From the NCBI RefSeq assembly GCF_900066015.1, contig NZ_LN890656.1:744001-808000 (forward strand): a stretch of DNA of 64,000 nt, in the 5' to 3' direction. Position numbers and translations under genes: made by a program. Under the pieces are notes generated by a model. The model worked only from the letters and a program-made list of their open reading frames with translations, did no database searches and had not been told where the DNA came from. Shown here piece after piece: positions 27,548-35,064 of this stretch (its first letter is position 1; each line of letters opens with the position of its first letter). The stretch is from Candidatus Promineifilum breve (GTDB lineage: Bacteria; Chloroflexota; Anaerolineae; Promineifilales; Promineifilaceae).

Positions 27548-27985
27548 ATGACAAGTTGGCTACAGTTTGAGCAACAAGCCCCAGAGTTGGCTGCCTTCGG
27601 CCGCGCCCGGTTCGGCGGCGGCGTGGCCTATCTGGGCACGGTGCGCGGCGACGGCGGGCCGCGCGTCCACCCGGTGACGCCCATCATCGGCGAGCAGTTG
27701 TTCCTGTTCATGGAGCCGACCTCGCCCAAGGGGCAGGATTTGCGGCGCGACGGCCGCTACACCCTGCACTGCACCGTCGAGGACATGGGCGGCGGCGGCG
27801 GCGAGTTCTACGTCCGCGGCCGGGCGGCGCTGAGCGACGACCCCGACCTGCGCCGGCAGGCCACGGCCGCGGCGTCGTACGAACCGGCCGAGCGTTATAT
27901 TTTGTTCGTGCTGTCGGTGGAGTTTGCGTTTATGAATCGGTATGAGGCCGAGGGGGCTGTTGCTGAGCGGTGGAAAGCTAATTGA
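27548..27985 (+). CDS. pyridoxamine 5'-phosphate oxidase-like protein
   Basis: 145 residues of the split-barrel FMN-binding type: an N-terminal helix (SWLQFEQQAPELAAFGRARF), then VAYLGTVRGDGGPRVHPVTPI, the usual first strands and cofactor contact of PNPOx-like and F420-binding proteins, and GRYTLHCTV. Start ATG 27548 is preferred over 27512, which lies in the repeat. Substrate and flavin preference (FMN, F420 or heme) cannot be told. Confidence 0.8.
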   Translation: MTSWLQFEQQAPELAAFGRARFGGGVAYLGTVRGDGGPRVHPVTPIIGEQLFLFMEPTSPKGQDLRRDGRYTLHCTVEDMGGGGGEFYVRGRAALSDDPDLRRQATAAASYEPAERYILFVLSVEFAFMNRYEAEGAVAERWKAN

Positions 27986-28000
27986 TTCGCGGATAGGAAA

Positions 28001-28050
28001 TTACACAGAGAACACGGAGAGAGGACACAGAGGGCACGGAGTTAAGAGAG
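28001..28050. repeat. half unit of the ACACAGAG family
   Basis: TTACACAGAGAACACGGAG, GGACACAGAGGGCACGG and related units run up to the next start codon. Only the left arm is present, so no long hairpin is expected. The last bases (AAGAGAG) serve as the ribosome site of the HAD gene. Confidence 0.75.
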
Positions 28051-28785
28051 ATGTCAACCACGCAACCCACCAACGACCACGGCCGCCGCGGCGTCGCCCT
28101 CGACATGGACGGCATCATCACCGACGGCATGACCTTCCACGCCCAATCCTGGCAGGGCACGTACCAGGCCCTGTGCGGCGTCGATCTGCCGGAACTGCTC
28201 ATCTATGAGCGCGAGGGCGTCAAGGGGGACGAATTCGTGCGGCAGCTGGCCCCGCTGCTGGGCCTGCCCGCGCCCGACGACGCGACGGTGGCGGCGCTGA
28301 ACCGCGAGAAGAATCGCCGCTTCAACGACATCTTCCGCGTCATCCCCATCCCCGGCATCCACGATCTGGTGGCGCTGCTGGCCGGGCGGCTGGGCTACCC
28401 GCTGGCGGTCGTCACCGGCTCCAACCGCGACACCGCCCGCCACGCGCTGGCGGGCCTGGGGCTGGCCGGCTGCTTCGCCCACGTGGTGGCCGCCGATGAC
28501 GTGGGCCGCGGCAAGCCCCACCCCGAGCCGTATCTGACCGCCGCCCGGCTATTGGCCGTCGATCCGGCCCACTGCCTGGTCATCGAAAACGCCCCGGCGG
28601 GCATCAGCGCGGCCGGGGCGGCGGGCATGGCCTGCGTGGCCGTCACGACCTCCCTGCCCGCCAACTACCTGCGCGCCGCCGACCGCATCGTGGCCGATCA
28701 TGGGCAGCTCGCTTCCTTATTATTGGCCGAGTATGGGGTGTCGGGTGGGCTGGGGGCGTGGCAGTTGCCCGGCCCGGACAGGTAG
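28051..28785 (+). CDS. HAD-superfamily phosphatase/phosphomutase-like hydrolase
   Basis: 244 residues with all four HAD motifs: DMDGIITDG (nucleophile Asp and acid/base Asp, ~residues 18-20), VVTGSNRD, GRGKPHPEPYL (lysine) and VIENAPAGISAA. The helical cap between motifs I and II is the subclass I type seen in beta-phosphoglucomutase and phosphoglycolate phosphatase. Likely acts on a small phosphorylated metabolite in the cytoplasm. The ribosome site lies in repeat DNA. Confidence 0.88.
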   Translation: MSTTQPTNDHGRRGVALDMDGIITDGMTFHAQSWQGTYQALCGVDLPELLIYEREGVKGDEFVRQLAPLLGLPAPDDATVAALNREKNRRFNDIFRVIPIPGIHDLVALLAGRLGYPLAVVTGSNRDTARHALAGLGLAGCFAHVVAADDVGRGKPHPEPYLTAARLLAVDPAHCLVIENAPAGISAAGAAGMACVAVTTSLPANYLRAADRIVADHGQLASLLLAEYGVSGGLGAWQLPGPDR

Positions 28786-28827
28786 GCGGAACGTTGTCTG
28801 CCGCCCTGTCCGGTCTGGGAGCCTGGG

Positions 28828-29718
28828 CTATGGGCCGGTGGGGGCCACATTGTCGCGCACGCGCGGCGCGACCTCGGCGATGAAGCGCTCCAGTTGGTCG
28901 CCGGGCGGCTCGGGCAGGCCGATGATGAACGTATCCATGCCGACCTCCAGCGCCAGATGGGTCAGTTCATCGACCCATTGGGCCACGGGGCCGGTGAACG
29001 GCTCGGCCGAGGGGCGGTCGCCGATGCGGCCCATGACGTTATAGAGGCGGTGGATGGCCGACGGCTGGCGACCGGCCTCGGCCGCGCCCTCGTCGATGCG
29101 GGCCTGCATGTCGGGCAGGGCGGCCGGCGGCGCGTAGGACGACGAGGGCACCCAGCCGTCGGCCAGCCGCCCAGTCATGTTGAGCATCCGCGGGCCGAGC
29201 GCGCCCAGCCAGATGCCCATGTCATGGGCGGGCACGGGGCCGCTGTGAGCACCGTTTAATTGGTAGAACTCGCCCTCATACCGCACGCCCCGCCGGCCGC
29301 TCCACAGCAGGCGGATGACATGGATGGCCTCCTCCAGCGCCCGCACCGCCTCGCCCGGGGTACGCGTGGGGCCGCCCAAGGCGCGAATGCCGTCCCAGAA
29401 CGCGCCCGCGCCCAGCCCCAGCTCGATTCGGCCGCCGCTCATCACGTCCAGCGAGGCCGCCGCCTTGGCCAGCACGGCCGGCGGCCGCAGCGGCAGGTTG
29501 ACCACGTCGGGGAAGAGGCGCACCTGCTCCGTTTGCCCGGCCAGCCCGGCCAGCAGCGTCCAGGTGTCCAGGTAGCGGCTCTGGTAGGGGTGATCCTGGA
29601 TGCCGATCAGGTCGTAGCCGGCGCGGTCGCACACCTGCGCCCGGCGCAGCACTTCGGTGGTGTCGGTGGCGTCGGGAGTCAGGAAGTAGCCGAATTGGAT
29701 GGTATTGCCGTAGGTCAT
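28828..29718 (-). CDS. LLM-class flavin (F420- or FMN-)dependent oxidoreductase
   Basis: 296 residues of the luciferase-like monooxygenase fold: FGYFLTPDATDTTEVLRRA, YDLIGIQDHPYQSRYLDTW, LASLDVMSGGRIELGLGAG and WLGALGPRMLNMTGRLADGW are family signatures. Many homologues in Chloroflexota and Actinomycetota use F420. The PNPOx-like gene 840 bases away is a possible related redox function but lies on the other strand. Substrate unknown. Confidence 0.88.
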   Translation of the reverse strand: MTYGNTIQFGYFLTPDATDTTEVLRRAQVCDRAGYDLIGIQDHPYQSRYLDTWTLLAGLAGQTEQVRLFPDVVNLPLRPPAVLAKAAASLDVMSGGRIELGLGAGAFWDGIRALGGPTRTPGEAVRALEEAIHVIRLLWSGRRGVRYEGEFYQLNGAHSGPVPAHDMGIWLGALGPRMLNMTGRLADGWVPSSSYAPPAALPDMQARIDEGAAEAGRQPSAIHRLYNVMGRIGDRPSAEPFTGPVAQWVDELTHLALEVGMDTFIIGLPEPPGDQLERFIAEVAPRVRDNVAPTGP

Positions 29719-29749
29719 CGTTGGTTAGGTAATTGATTGAACGCGGGTT

Positions 29750-29870
29750 TACATGGATGGACACGGATTCTATCTTATTTCGATGAGAGTGGGTGCAATC
29801 CGTGTCCATCCCAGGGGTTGGTTAGGCTTGAGGGATTTGACAGAATTAACAGGATTAACAGGATTGGTGG
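29750..29870. repeat. ATGGATGGACACGGATT inverted pair and ACAGGATTAACAGGATT units
   Basis: ATGGATGGACACGGATT (29755 on) pairs with AATCCGTGTCCATCC (29800 on) around ~30 bases, followed by GATTTGACAG and AATTAACAGGATTAACAGG direct units. They fill the gap between two minus-strand genes. Confidence 0.75.
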
Positions 29871-29884
29871 GATTGAGAGGATGC

Positions 29885-30610
29885 TCAGGTCTTAGAAACC
29901 TTTTCGCGCATGGCGGCCACGAAGTCGGCATCGACGCCGTGGATGGCCAGGGCCACGATCTCGTCGGCGCTCAGATCGGTCAGCCCGGCGCGGTCGAGAT
30001 TGGCGATCATCTCGCTATCGACGCCGTGGATGCTCATCGCCACCAGGTCGTCGGGCGTCAGATGGTCGAAGCCCAGCCCGATCATCTCGGCCACGAAGTC
30101 GGCCTCGACGCCGTGGATGCCAAAGGCCACCACGTCTTCGACGCTCAGATCGAGGCCCAGGCCCTGCATCTGCTGCACGTAGTCGGGTTCGATGCCGTGG
30201 TTGCCCAGGGCGATCACGTCGTCGATGGGGATGTCGCCCAGCGCGGCGCGCATCTTCTTGAGGTAATCGGCATCGATGCCGTGGTTGTGCAGGCGAATCA
30301 CCTGGTCGATGACGTCGGCGCGGCGGCCGCGGCTGGGCTGGGGCGGGCGCGGCGGGCGCGGGGCGCGGGGCGGACGGGGAGGCACGGGCGGCCGCGGCGC
30401 GAAACCTTCCGGCCGGTCAAACGGCCCGAAGCTGTCCGAAATAGCCGCCGGGCCGCCCGCGTCTTTTTTTGCGGCGGCCTTCAGCGTCGCCACGTCGGGC
30501 ATCTCCTCGGCCGCCGGCCGGCTGAGAGCCGCCAGCAGCATCTCGGCCTCGGCCACAGTCAACTTGCCCGCGGCCAACATTTCTAATACCTGGGTGCGTT
30601 CGGTGTCCAT
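29885..30610 (-). CDS. SHOCT-like N-terminus plus five HGI/HGV repeats, unknown function
   Basis: 241 residues. Residues 1-35 (ERTQVLEMLAAGKLTVAEAE) form the short helical module that often precedes YvlB/DUF4097-type proteins. A Pro/Arg-rich linker (residues ~75-95) follows. Then five ~30-residue repeats carry the pattern (V/L)(I/V)AxxxHG(I/V)xxx(Y/F/M)(V/L)xxM, for example DDVIALGNHGIEPDYVQQM and DEIVALAIHGVDADFVAAM. Similar repeats occur after the peptidase domain of some BlaR1/M56 proteins, but here there is no peptidase. ATG at 30610 has AGGAGAA upstream. Probably a regulatory scaffold linked to the DUF2089 gene on the same strand. Confidence 0.8.
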   Translation of the reverse strand: MDTERTQVLEMLAAGKLTVAEAEMLLAALSRPAAEEMPDVATLKAAAKKDAGGPAAISDSFGPFDRPEGFAPRPPVPPRPPRAPRPPRPPQPSRGRRADVIDQVIRLHNHGIDADYLKKMRAALGDIPIDDVIALGNHGIEPDYVQQMQGLGLDLSVEDVVAFGIHGVEADFVAEMIGLGFDHLTPDDLVAMSIHGVDSEMIANLDRAGLTDLSADEIVALAIHGVDADFVAAMREKVSKT

Positions 30611-30625
30611 GATTTCTCCTATTTA

Positions 30626-30772
30626 ATGACGAATGACGAATGACGAATGACGAATGAAGAGCGTGGCGGCAGGGATGTCTTTCTTAAATCGGATCTCGCT
30701 CGTTACCCGTTCTCTCTCAATTCCGAATTCGTCATTCGTCATTCGTCATTCCTAATTCCTAATTCGTAATTC
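30626..30772. repeat. ATGACGA/TCGTCAT inverted repeat block
   Basis: Left arm: four ATGACGA units from 30626; right arm: GAATTCGTCATTCGTCATTC plus CCTAATTCGTAATTC to 30772, enclosing ~65 bases. The right arm overlaps the last codons of the DUF2089 gene and supplies its TAG. Confidence 0.85.
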
Positions 30773-31174
30773 TTCCGCCGCTTCCTCGGCCGACAGTTCG
30801 CCCCGGCGCAGGCGGTCGAGGATGGCCTGGCGGTTGGGGGATGGGGCGGCCGGTGGCGGCGCGACCGGGGGCGCGGGCGCGGCGGGCGGCGCATCGGCCG
30901 GTTCGCCGCCCGGCTCCAGCCCCATCTGGCCGATGACCTCGTTGAGCCGGCCGCGAATGGTCCAGTAAGACACGCCCAGTTCGCGCTCCATGTCCTTGAC
31001 GTTGCCGCGATGGCGCACGAAGAGCAGCAGGAAGGCCTGGTCTTCGGCCGCCAGCCGGCAGAAGGGACAGGGCGCGTAATGGCTGCGCACGACCGTATCG
31101 CAGACGGTGCAGCTCAGTTCGGTGACGGCCAGCGCGCCGCCGCACGTGGGGCAGGATTCCAATATTTTGCGCAT
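30752..31174 (-). CDS. DUF2089 zinc-ribbon/HTH regulator
   Basis: 140 residues: a zinc ribbon with three CxxC pairs (CPTCGGALAVTELSCTVC, then CPFC), the DUF2089 helix-turn-helix (FLLLFVRHRGNVKDMERELG and VSYWTIRGRLNEVI), a Pro/Ala linker, and a C-terminal SHOCT-like helix (RQAILDRLRRGELSAEEAAE). Probably a cytoplasmic transcriptional regulator, commonly found next to DUF4097/SHOCT proteins as here. ATG at 31174 with GGAGATAAAG upstream is chosen. The final residues LRIRN and the TAG are encoded by the AATTACGAATTAG repeat. Confidence 0.88.
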   Translation of the reverse strand: MRKILESCPTCGGALAVTELSCTVCDTVVRSHYAPCPFCRLAAEDQAFLLLFVRHRGNVKDMERELGVSYWTIRGRLNEVIGQMGLEPGGEPADAPPAAPAPPVAPPPAAPSPNRQAILDRLRRGELSAEEAAEELRIRN

Positions 31175-31214
31175 GTTGTCTTTATCTCCAATATTGTTGG
31201 CATGATAACTCACT

Positions 31215-31240
31215 ATTTTGGTGTTGTCAACAACAATTTT
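31215..31240. promoter_or_regulatory. palindrome in the DUF2089 promoter region
   Basis: TGTTGTCAACAACA (31222-31235) is a perfect palindrome within AT-rich DNA 50 bases upstream of the DUF2089 start, flanked by CCAATATTG and GATATTGTAG. The location fits an operator, perhaps for autoregulation. Confidence 0.45.
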
Positions 31241-31245
31241 GATAT

Positions 31246-31353
31246 TGTAGGGCGGGATGGTATCCCGCCCTCTTCCAGCCCAAGATGACGGCAAGGGTGG
31301 GATGGCAATCCGGCCTCTCCCGGCCGGGGGCGGGATACCATCCCGCCCTACAA
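31246..31353. repeat. 26-bp perfect inverted repeat around ~57 bases
   Basis: TTGTAGGGCGGGATGGTATC...(31246-31271) and its exact complement (31328-31353) flank a centre that itself contains GGGATGGCAATCC. Each arm is nearly self-complementary (GGGCGGGATGGTATCCCGCCC). It sits between two divergent genes. Confidence 0.85.
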
Positions 31354-31360
31354 TGGAAAA

Positions 31361-31393
31361 AGAAACCGAGTTTTCAAGATAAAACTCGGTTTC
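31361..31393. repeat. GAAACCGAGTTTT hairpin
   Basis: AGAAACCGAGTTTT pairs with AAAACTCGGTTTC around CAAGAT. Same family as 13645-13678, 19837-19872 and 23464-23498. Confidence 0.85.
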
Positions 31394-31431
31394 GATTGTG
31401 GTATTCGATTATATAAGAGACAGTTAAATAC

Positions 31432-31460
31432 ATATTCAATATACTTGAATATATATTCAA
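31432..31460. promoter_or_regulatory. ATATTCAA operator-like repeats upstream of the basic-protein gene
   Basis: ATATTCAA (31432), TTGAATAT (31445) and ATATTCAA (31453) form a perfect 8-bp dyad plus one further direct copy in a very AT-rich stretch, unlike the flanking high-GC DNA. It is a candidate promoter with a regulator site for the gene starting at 31483 or 31624. Confidence 0.45.
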
Positions 31461-31482
31461 TACACAGTAGAATATCACCAAT

Positions 31483-31941
31483 ATGACAAAAACAGACATG
31501 AACAACAAAGAAAGCCGTATGAACCGGCAACAGACGTGTGGCAAGAACAGAAGGGGGCCTAATGCCCAACGGGGCGGCAACGCCCGCATCAACCGGCCGA
31601 TGGGCCGCGAAGGAGAACAACAGATGGTACAGGTAACGATTATCGTGAATGAAGGTGGGACGCGGCGCGGGCGGCATGGCCGCGGGCCGCGCCCAGGTCG
31701 CATGGGGCAATCGGAGTGGGGCCACGCGGAACGGGGCCACGGCCGCCGGCACCATGGCCAGGGGCGGCCGTGGCGTGACGAGCGCGGCGAAGGCCAACGC
31801 GGCGAGCATGGCCGGGGGCCGGGCCGCGGCGAGCCGAGCCGCCACCACGGCCGGCGGGCGGATGGCGGTCGTGTCGTCGGCCGGGTGATTGAAATGCCCG
31901 ACGGCTCCACCCGCATCGTCCCCGTGCGCCACCGGGCGTAA
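31483..31941 (+). CDS. small Arg/Gly/His-rich basic protein, unknown
   Basis: Up to 152 residues; composition is dominated by Arg, Gly and His (RRGRHGRGPRPGRMGQ; RGHGRRHHGQGRPW), ending with VGRVIEMPDGSTRIVPVRH. Two starts are possible: 31483, without a ribosome site, and 31624 (MVQVTIIVNEGG, ~105 residues) with a good AAGGAG eight bases upstream; the second is better supported for initiation, but the AT-rich promoter lies upstream of the first. Possibly nucleic-acid binding. Low complexity makes the reading less certain than for other genes; the opposite strand also has an open frame here, which I judge a composition effect. Confidence 0.5.
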   Translation: MTKTDMNNKESRMNRQQTCGKNRRGPNAQRGGNARINRPMGREGEQQMVQVTIIVNEGGTRRGRHGRGPRPGRMGQSEWGHAERGHGRRHHGQGRPWRDERGEGQRGEHGRGPGRGEPSRHHGRRADGGRVVGRVIEMPDGSTRIVPVRHRA

Positions 31942-31950
31942 GCGGAGAAG

Positions 31951-32051
31951 AAACCACAGATTGCACAGATTTCACAGATTGGAGAGAGCCGTCGGTCACC
32001 AACAACCAACGCCTCTTCCCAAATCTGTGAAATCTGGGTAATCTGTGGTTT
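31951..32051. repeat. inverted repeat pair, CACAGATT family
   Basis: AAACCACAGATTGCACAG... (31951-31980) and ...GGTAATCTGTGGTTT (32022-32051) are 30-base arms matching at about 28 positions, around 41 bases. Layout and position before a start codon are as at 11494-11642. Confidence 0.85.
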
Positions 32052-32077
32052 CATTCTTTCCCACGAGGTAACAGGCC

Positions 32078-32575
32078 ATGAAAATCACCACTCCCCAAGG
32101 CTACGTCATCGAGCTATCGGCCGAGGAAGCCGAGACCCTCTTCCCCGGACTGGTGCGCGGCGTGCGCCGCCAATTGGCCGGGCTGATGGATGGGCCGCCA
32201 GCGGGAACCGCCGACGAGCCGATCAGCGCCGCTCGGCTGGTGCGCCGCGTGTTGCGCCGCCATCGCATTCCGCCCACGCAGCGCGCGGTCTACCAGGCGT
32301 TGTATGAAGCGGGCGACGACGGCCTGGAGTTCGCCGCGCTGGCCGCCGCCACCGGCCGCTCGACCGAGGAACTGAGCGGCGTGTTGGGCGGGCTGGGCCG
32401 TCGCATCAATGCCACCCACGGCATCGAGACGCTGCCGGAGCCGCCGGGCGTCAACCTGCTCTTCGACTATAAAGCCACCGCCCCACCCGGCGGCGCCTGG
32501 GGCTGGGCCATGCGCCCCGAACTGCGCCAGGCGCTGGAGGACTTGGGGCTGCCGTGGGAGGAGACGGGGGGCTAG
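32078..32575 (+). CDS. uncharacterised 165-residue protein
   Basis: No family recognised. The N-terminus (MKITTPQGYVIELSAEEAE) resembles a short beta-hairpin, followed by a helical region with RLVRRVLRRHRIPPTQRAVY and LAAATGRSTEELSGVLGGLG that looks like a winged-helix, and a C-terminal part (VNLLFDYKATAPPGGAWGW ... LRQALEDLGL). A DNA-binding role is possible. The stop codon abuts the GGGGAGCAGG array. The DUF2089 and basic-protein genes nearby may be functionally related, but nothing proves it. Confidence 0.7.
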   Translation: MKITTPQGYVIELSAEEAETLFPGLVRGVRRQLAGLMDGPPAGTADEPISAARLVRRVLRRHRIPPTQRAVYQALYEAGDDGLEFAALAAATGRSTEELSGVLGGLGRRINATHGIETLPEPPGVNLLFDYKATAPPGGAWGWAMRPELRQALEDLGLPWEETGG

Positions 32576-32652
32576 GGCGCAGGGGAGCAGGGGGGCAGGG
32601 GAGCAGGGGAGCGGGGGAGCAGGGGAGCAGGGGGGCAGGGGTGCAGGGGAGT
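32576..32652. repeat. GGGGAGCAGG minisatellite
   Basis: About seven to eight degenerate 10-bp units (GGGGAGCAGG, GGGGGGCAGG, GGGGAGCGGG, GGGGTGCAGG) follow the preceding gene. The complementary sequence appears inside parB at 13403-13442. Confidence 0.85.
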
Positions 32653-32664
32653 TGCCATTTTGAC

Positions 32665-32767
32665 GCGCTACCCGCCACTCGCCACTCGCCACCCGCTACC
32701 CGCTACCCGCCACTCGCCACCCGCCACCCGCCACTCGCCACCCGCTACCCGCCACCTGCCACCCGCC
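32665..32767. repeat. 7-bp CCGCCAC/TCGCCAC/CCGCTAC array
   Basis: Some fourteen 7-bp units (CGCCACC, CGCCACT, CGCTACC) follow one another. The complementary form (GGGTGGC, GCGTGGC) occurs inside the tape-measure candidate gene at 44839-44894 and a trace at the end of the CPBP gene. Confidence 0.85.
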
Positions 32768-32782
32768 CCACTCTCCAAACGA

Positions 32783-32814
32783 AAACGCCGCGAATGGGGG
32801 AATTCGCGGCGTTT
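32783..32814. terminator. bidirectional terminator-like hairpin
   Basis: AAACGCCGCGAAT and ATTCGCGGCGTTT pair perfectly over 13 bases around GGGGGA. On the minus strand it is followed by a T-rich TTTTCGTTT, so it fits termination of the PadR-CPBP operon, and it may also stop transcription from the left. Confidence 0.7.
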
Positions 32815-32923
32815 CGACAAAGGAGGAAACTGTATCTTGCTGCCCACTGACAGGATACGCTATTTTGCGCCGGTCGGGCGTTAAGGGGTGGTGGAAAGGG
32901 CGTGGAGGGGGCGTGAAGAGGGG

Positions 32924-33667
32924 TTACGAGTGGGGCGTGGCCAGTGGCGAGCGCCGGCTGGCGGGCCGGCGGAGACCGATCAGCACCACCCCCAGCCCCA
33001 GCCACACCGCCGCGTTGAGGGCCATGAACCCCGTCTGCGAGACGAGATCGCCGAAGAACGACAGGCCGACGTTGATCCCCAGATGGAAGAGGACGGCCAA
33101 CGGCAGGCGCGCGCCGGGCACGTCGTCGATCAGGGCCGTGATAGCCAGCGAGTAGCCGACCAGCGCCGCCACCAGACAGGCCATGAACAGCGGCCCATTG
33201 GCCCACGACTGCACGTGCCATAGCGCCCACAGCGCGCCGACCAGCAGCGACGTGGCCGCCGCGTTCCAGCGCCCGCGTACCACCGGTTGCAGATAGCCGC
33301 GCCAGCCGATCTCCTCGCCCAGCGCGCCGAAGAGCATCCCCGCCAGCCACAGCGGCGACAGGCCGCGCAGCCCGCCAGCCAAGTCGACCGGGGCCACGAA
33401 GCGGGTGGCCAGCGGCCACAGCACGGCCGCGCCCAACAGCGGCAGCGCCAAGGCCACGGCGTAGCGGCCCACACCGGGGGCGCGCCACACCGGCCGCAGG
33501 CTGAGGCCATCACGGCCAAAGAGCAGCAGCATCAGCAGCGCGGCCAGCCCCGGCCCCCACTGCGGCAGGACGAAGGTCGTGCTCAGCCCGGTAGCCTGTT
33601 GCAACCCGGCCAGCAGGATGGTCAGCAACAAAGCGGCGACGTAGAAAATGGTGATTCGTTTGAACAT
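32924..33667 (-). CDS. CPBP-family intramembrane glutamic endopeptidase
   Basis: 247 residues with about seven hydrophobic helices and the CPBP (Abi) motif GALGEEIGWRGYLQPVVRG, whose EExxxR residues are catalytic, plus the later HVQSWANGPLF and FHLGINVGLSFFGD motifs that provide histidine and asparagine. These membrane proteases include CAAX-processing enzymes and bacteriocin immunity proteins. AAGGAA precedes the ATG at 33667. The C-terminal SRRSPLATPHS is repeat-like (CGCCACT family). It lies 27 bases after the padR gene in the same operon. Confidence 0.88.
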   Translation of the reverse strand: MFKRITIFYVAALLLTILLAGLQQATGLSTTFVLPQWGPGLAALLMLLLFGRDGLSLRPVWRAPGVGRYAVALALPLLGAAVLWPLATRFVAPVDLAGGLRGLSPLWLAGMLFGALGEEIGWRGYLQPVVRGRWNAAATSLLVGALWALWHVQSWANGPLFMACLVAALVGYSLAITALIDDVPGARLPLAVLFHLGINVGLSFFGDLVSQTGFMALNAAVWLGLGVVLIGLRRPASRRSPLATPHS

Positions 33668-33694
33668 ATTGATTCCTTAGGGCGGTACGTGGTT

Positions 33695-34246
33695 TTACTC
33701 CGGCCGGAAATCGCCGGCGCGGACGCGGGCAACGGCGCGCTCCAGCCAGGCCAGATACGGCCGTCCCTGGGCGATGACTTGCTCCAGCGTCAGCAGGCTG
33801 AAAAATAAGGCCCGCGGCCGGTCGGTCGGCGCGGTGGCATAGGCGCGGTACATCATCTCGAAGACGGCCAGTTGTTCGGCCACTTCCGCCCGCCGCCGCT
33901 CCAGCACCGCCGCCGCTTCCGTGTCGCTCAGTTGGCCGGCGAAAAAGACCTGGATGAGGAAGGGGTCGCGGTCGTCGGCCGGCGGCGGCGGGTCGGTCAG
34001 CCAGCGGTGAAGCGCGGCGCGGCCGTCGTCGCTGAGGTGGTAGACCTTGCGGCTCAATGGGTCGGCGTGGTCGGTGTCCTCCACCGTCGCCAGCCCGGCG
34101 GCGGCCAGCGCGGCCAGCGTGCGATAGATCTGACTCTGGTCGGCCGGCCAGAAGTGGCGCACCGAGCCGTCGAACGCTTTCTTCAGGTCGTAGCCCGACA
34201 TGGGCTGGATGGCTAGAAAGCCGAGAATGGCGTGTTTGAGGGACAT
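33695..34246 (-). CDS. PadR-family transcriptional regulator
   Basis: 183 residues: winged-helix N-terminus (MSLKHAILGFLAIQPMSGYD, then DQSQIYRTLAALAAAGLATVE) and a C-terminal helical dimerisation domain of the PadR subfamily with Vir-like end. It probably represses its own promoter, where TATGATCATA lies at 34289-34298, and the cotranscribed CPBP protease. Confidence 0.9.
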   Translation of the reverse strand: MSLKHAILGFLAIQPMSGYDLKKAFDGSVRHFWPADQSQIYRTLAALAAAGLATVEDTDHADPLSRKVYHLSDDGRAALHRWLTDPPPPADDRDPFLIQVFFAGQLSDTEAAAVLERRRAEVAEQLAVFEMMYRAYATAPTDRPRALFFSLLTLEQVIAQGRPYLAWLERAVARVRAGDFRPE

Positions 34247-34280
34247 AGGGTTGTTATATGGCTTGTACTATAGGATTAGT

Positions 34281-34300
34281 CATATATGTATGATCATATA
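34281..34300. promoter_or_regulatory. PadR operator candidate
   Basis: TATGATCATA (34289-34298) is a perfect palindrome inside AT-rich CATATATGTATGATCATATA, 43 bases upstream of the padR start. PadR proteins bind dyads of the ATGT/ACAT kind; here only the position and symmetry support the call. Confidence 0.45.
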
Positions 34301-34337
34301 GTAAGGGCACTTCACCCGTTTGTCAAGGGGCAAGGGG

Positions 34338-34511
34338 CAGCAGGCCCCGCGCGACTATCCGCTGAACGATGCCGAGGGGCTGCCGCTCTACTTCCGCGAC
34401 CACCAGGACGCGGCCGGCAACCCCGCCCCGGCCATGCCCAGCGGCGGCTTGCGGATCGAGGGGGAGCAGGCCATGGCCCTGGGGCCGACGCTCCTCCACG
34501 TGGGCGAGTGA
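34338..34511 (+). pseudogene. possible 3' remnant of an unidentified gene
   Basis: An open frame without its own ATG reads QQAPRDYPLNDAEGLPLYF, then RDHQDAAGNPAPAMPSGG and LRIEGEQAMALGPTLLHVGE before TGA. The composition looks like genuine protein, unlike the repeats around it, but no start, ribosome site or family is evident. The 5' part may have been lost where GGGGCAAGGGGCAG occurs at 34327. The surrounding 567-base gap (34247-34813) otherwise holds the padR promoter and one repeat. Confidence 0.3.
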
Positions 34512-34530
34512 ACCAAAAGGCGGGCTAAAG

Positions 34531-34641
34531 AGCAAAGAACACAGAGGCCATAGAGCGCAGACACAGAGCACGCAGAGAAACCGGATGCTTCCGCCCTCTG
34601 CGTTCTCTGTGTCTACTCTCCGGGCGCTCTGTGTTCTTTGC
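34531..34641. repeat. GCAAAGAACACAGAG inverted repeat
   Basis: Left arm AGCAAAGAACACAGAGGCC and further GCAGACACAGAG units pair with CTCTGTGTCTACTCTCCGGG and GCTCTGTGTTCTTTGCC, a variant of the ACACAGAG family. Confidence 0.85.
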
Positions 34642-34813
34642 CTTTGGAAAAGCCCTGGAGCCGTAGCCGCTCCGGCCCATTTGTCGCTATTTGATGGTAT
34701 AATTTAGCCAATCACACGAATCAGCCATCTGATGAGCGAGTCTATGCTAGGCACACTGCTGGAAACGATCCACAGCTTGCAACAACAAGCCGAACGCCTT
34801 GGAGGAAATACCT

Positions 34814-35062
34814 ATGAGCACGACGCCTATTCTCATTCCTAATATCGTCGTAGAATTATCGTTCGACCAGTTAGTGGCCGCCGCTCAGCAGTTGGGTAGC
34901 GAAGAGAAAAAAGAACTGATTCGGGCCATTGCCCTGGTAGATTTGGACGCGGAACTGATGCGATTGATCGATGAATTAACCGCTCAACCGCCGGTAGACG
35001 ATATTACGGATGAGGAAATCATGGCCGAAATCAGGGCCGTTCGTCAATCGCGTCCGCAATAA
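34814..35062 (+). CDS. antitoxin-like small protein (partner toxin truncated)
   Basis: 82 residues from ATG 34814, which has GGAGG eight bases upstream; a start at 34799 is also in frame. The sequence (IVVELSFDQLVAAAQQLGSE, then EEIMAEIRAVRQSRPQ) is acidic and helical, like the antitoxins that precede COG1569-type PIN toxins. Directly downstream a PIN-toxin start appears but is cut off after ten residues. An upstream short frame from 34733 overlaps its ribosome site and might be translated as a leader. Confidence 0.6.
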   Translation: MSTTPILIPNIVVELSFDQLVAAAQQLGSEEKKELIRAIALVDLDAELMRLIDELTAQPPVDDITDEEIMAEIRAVRQSRPQ

Positions 35063-35064
35063 CT

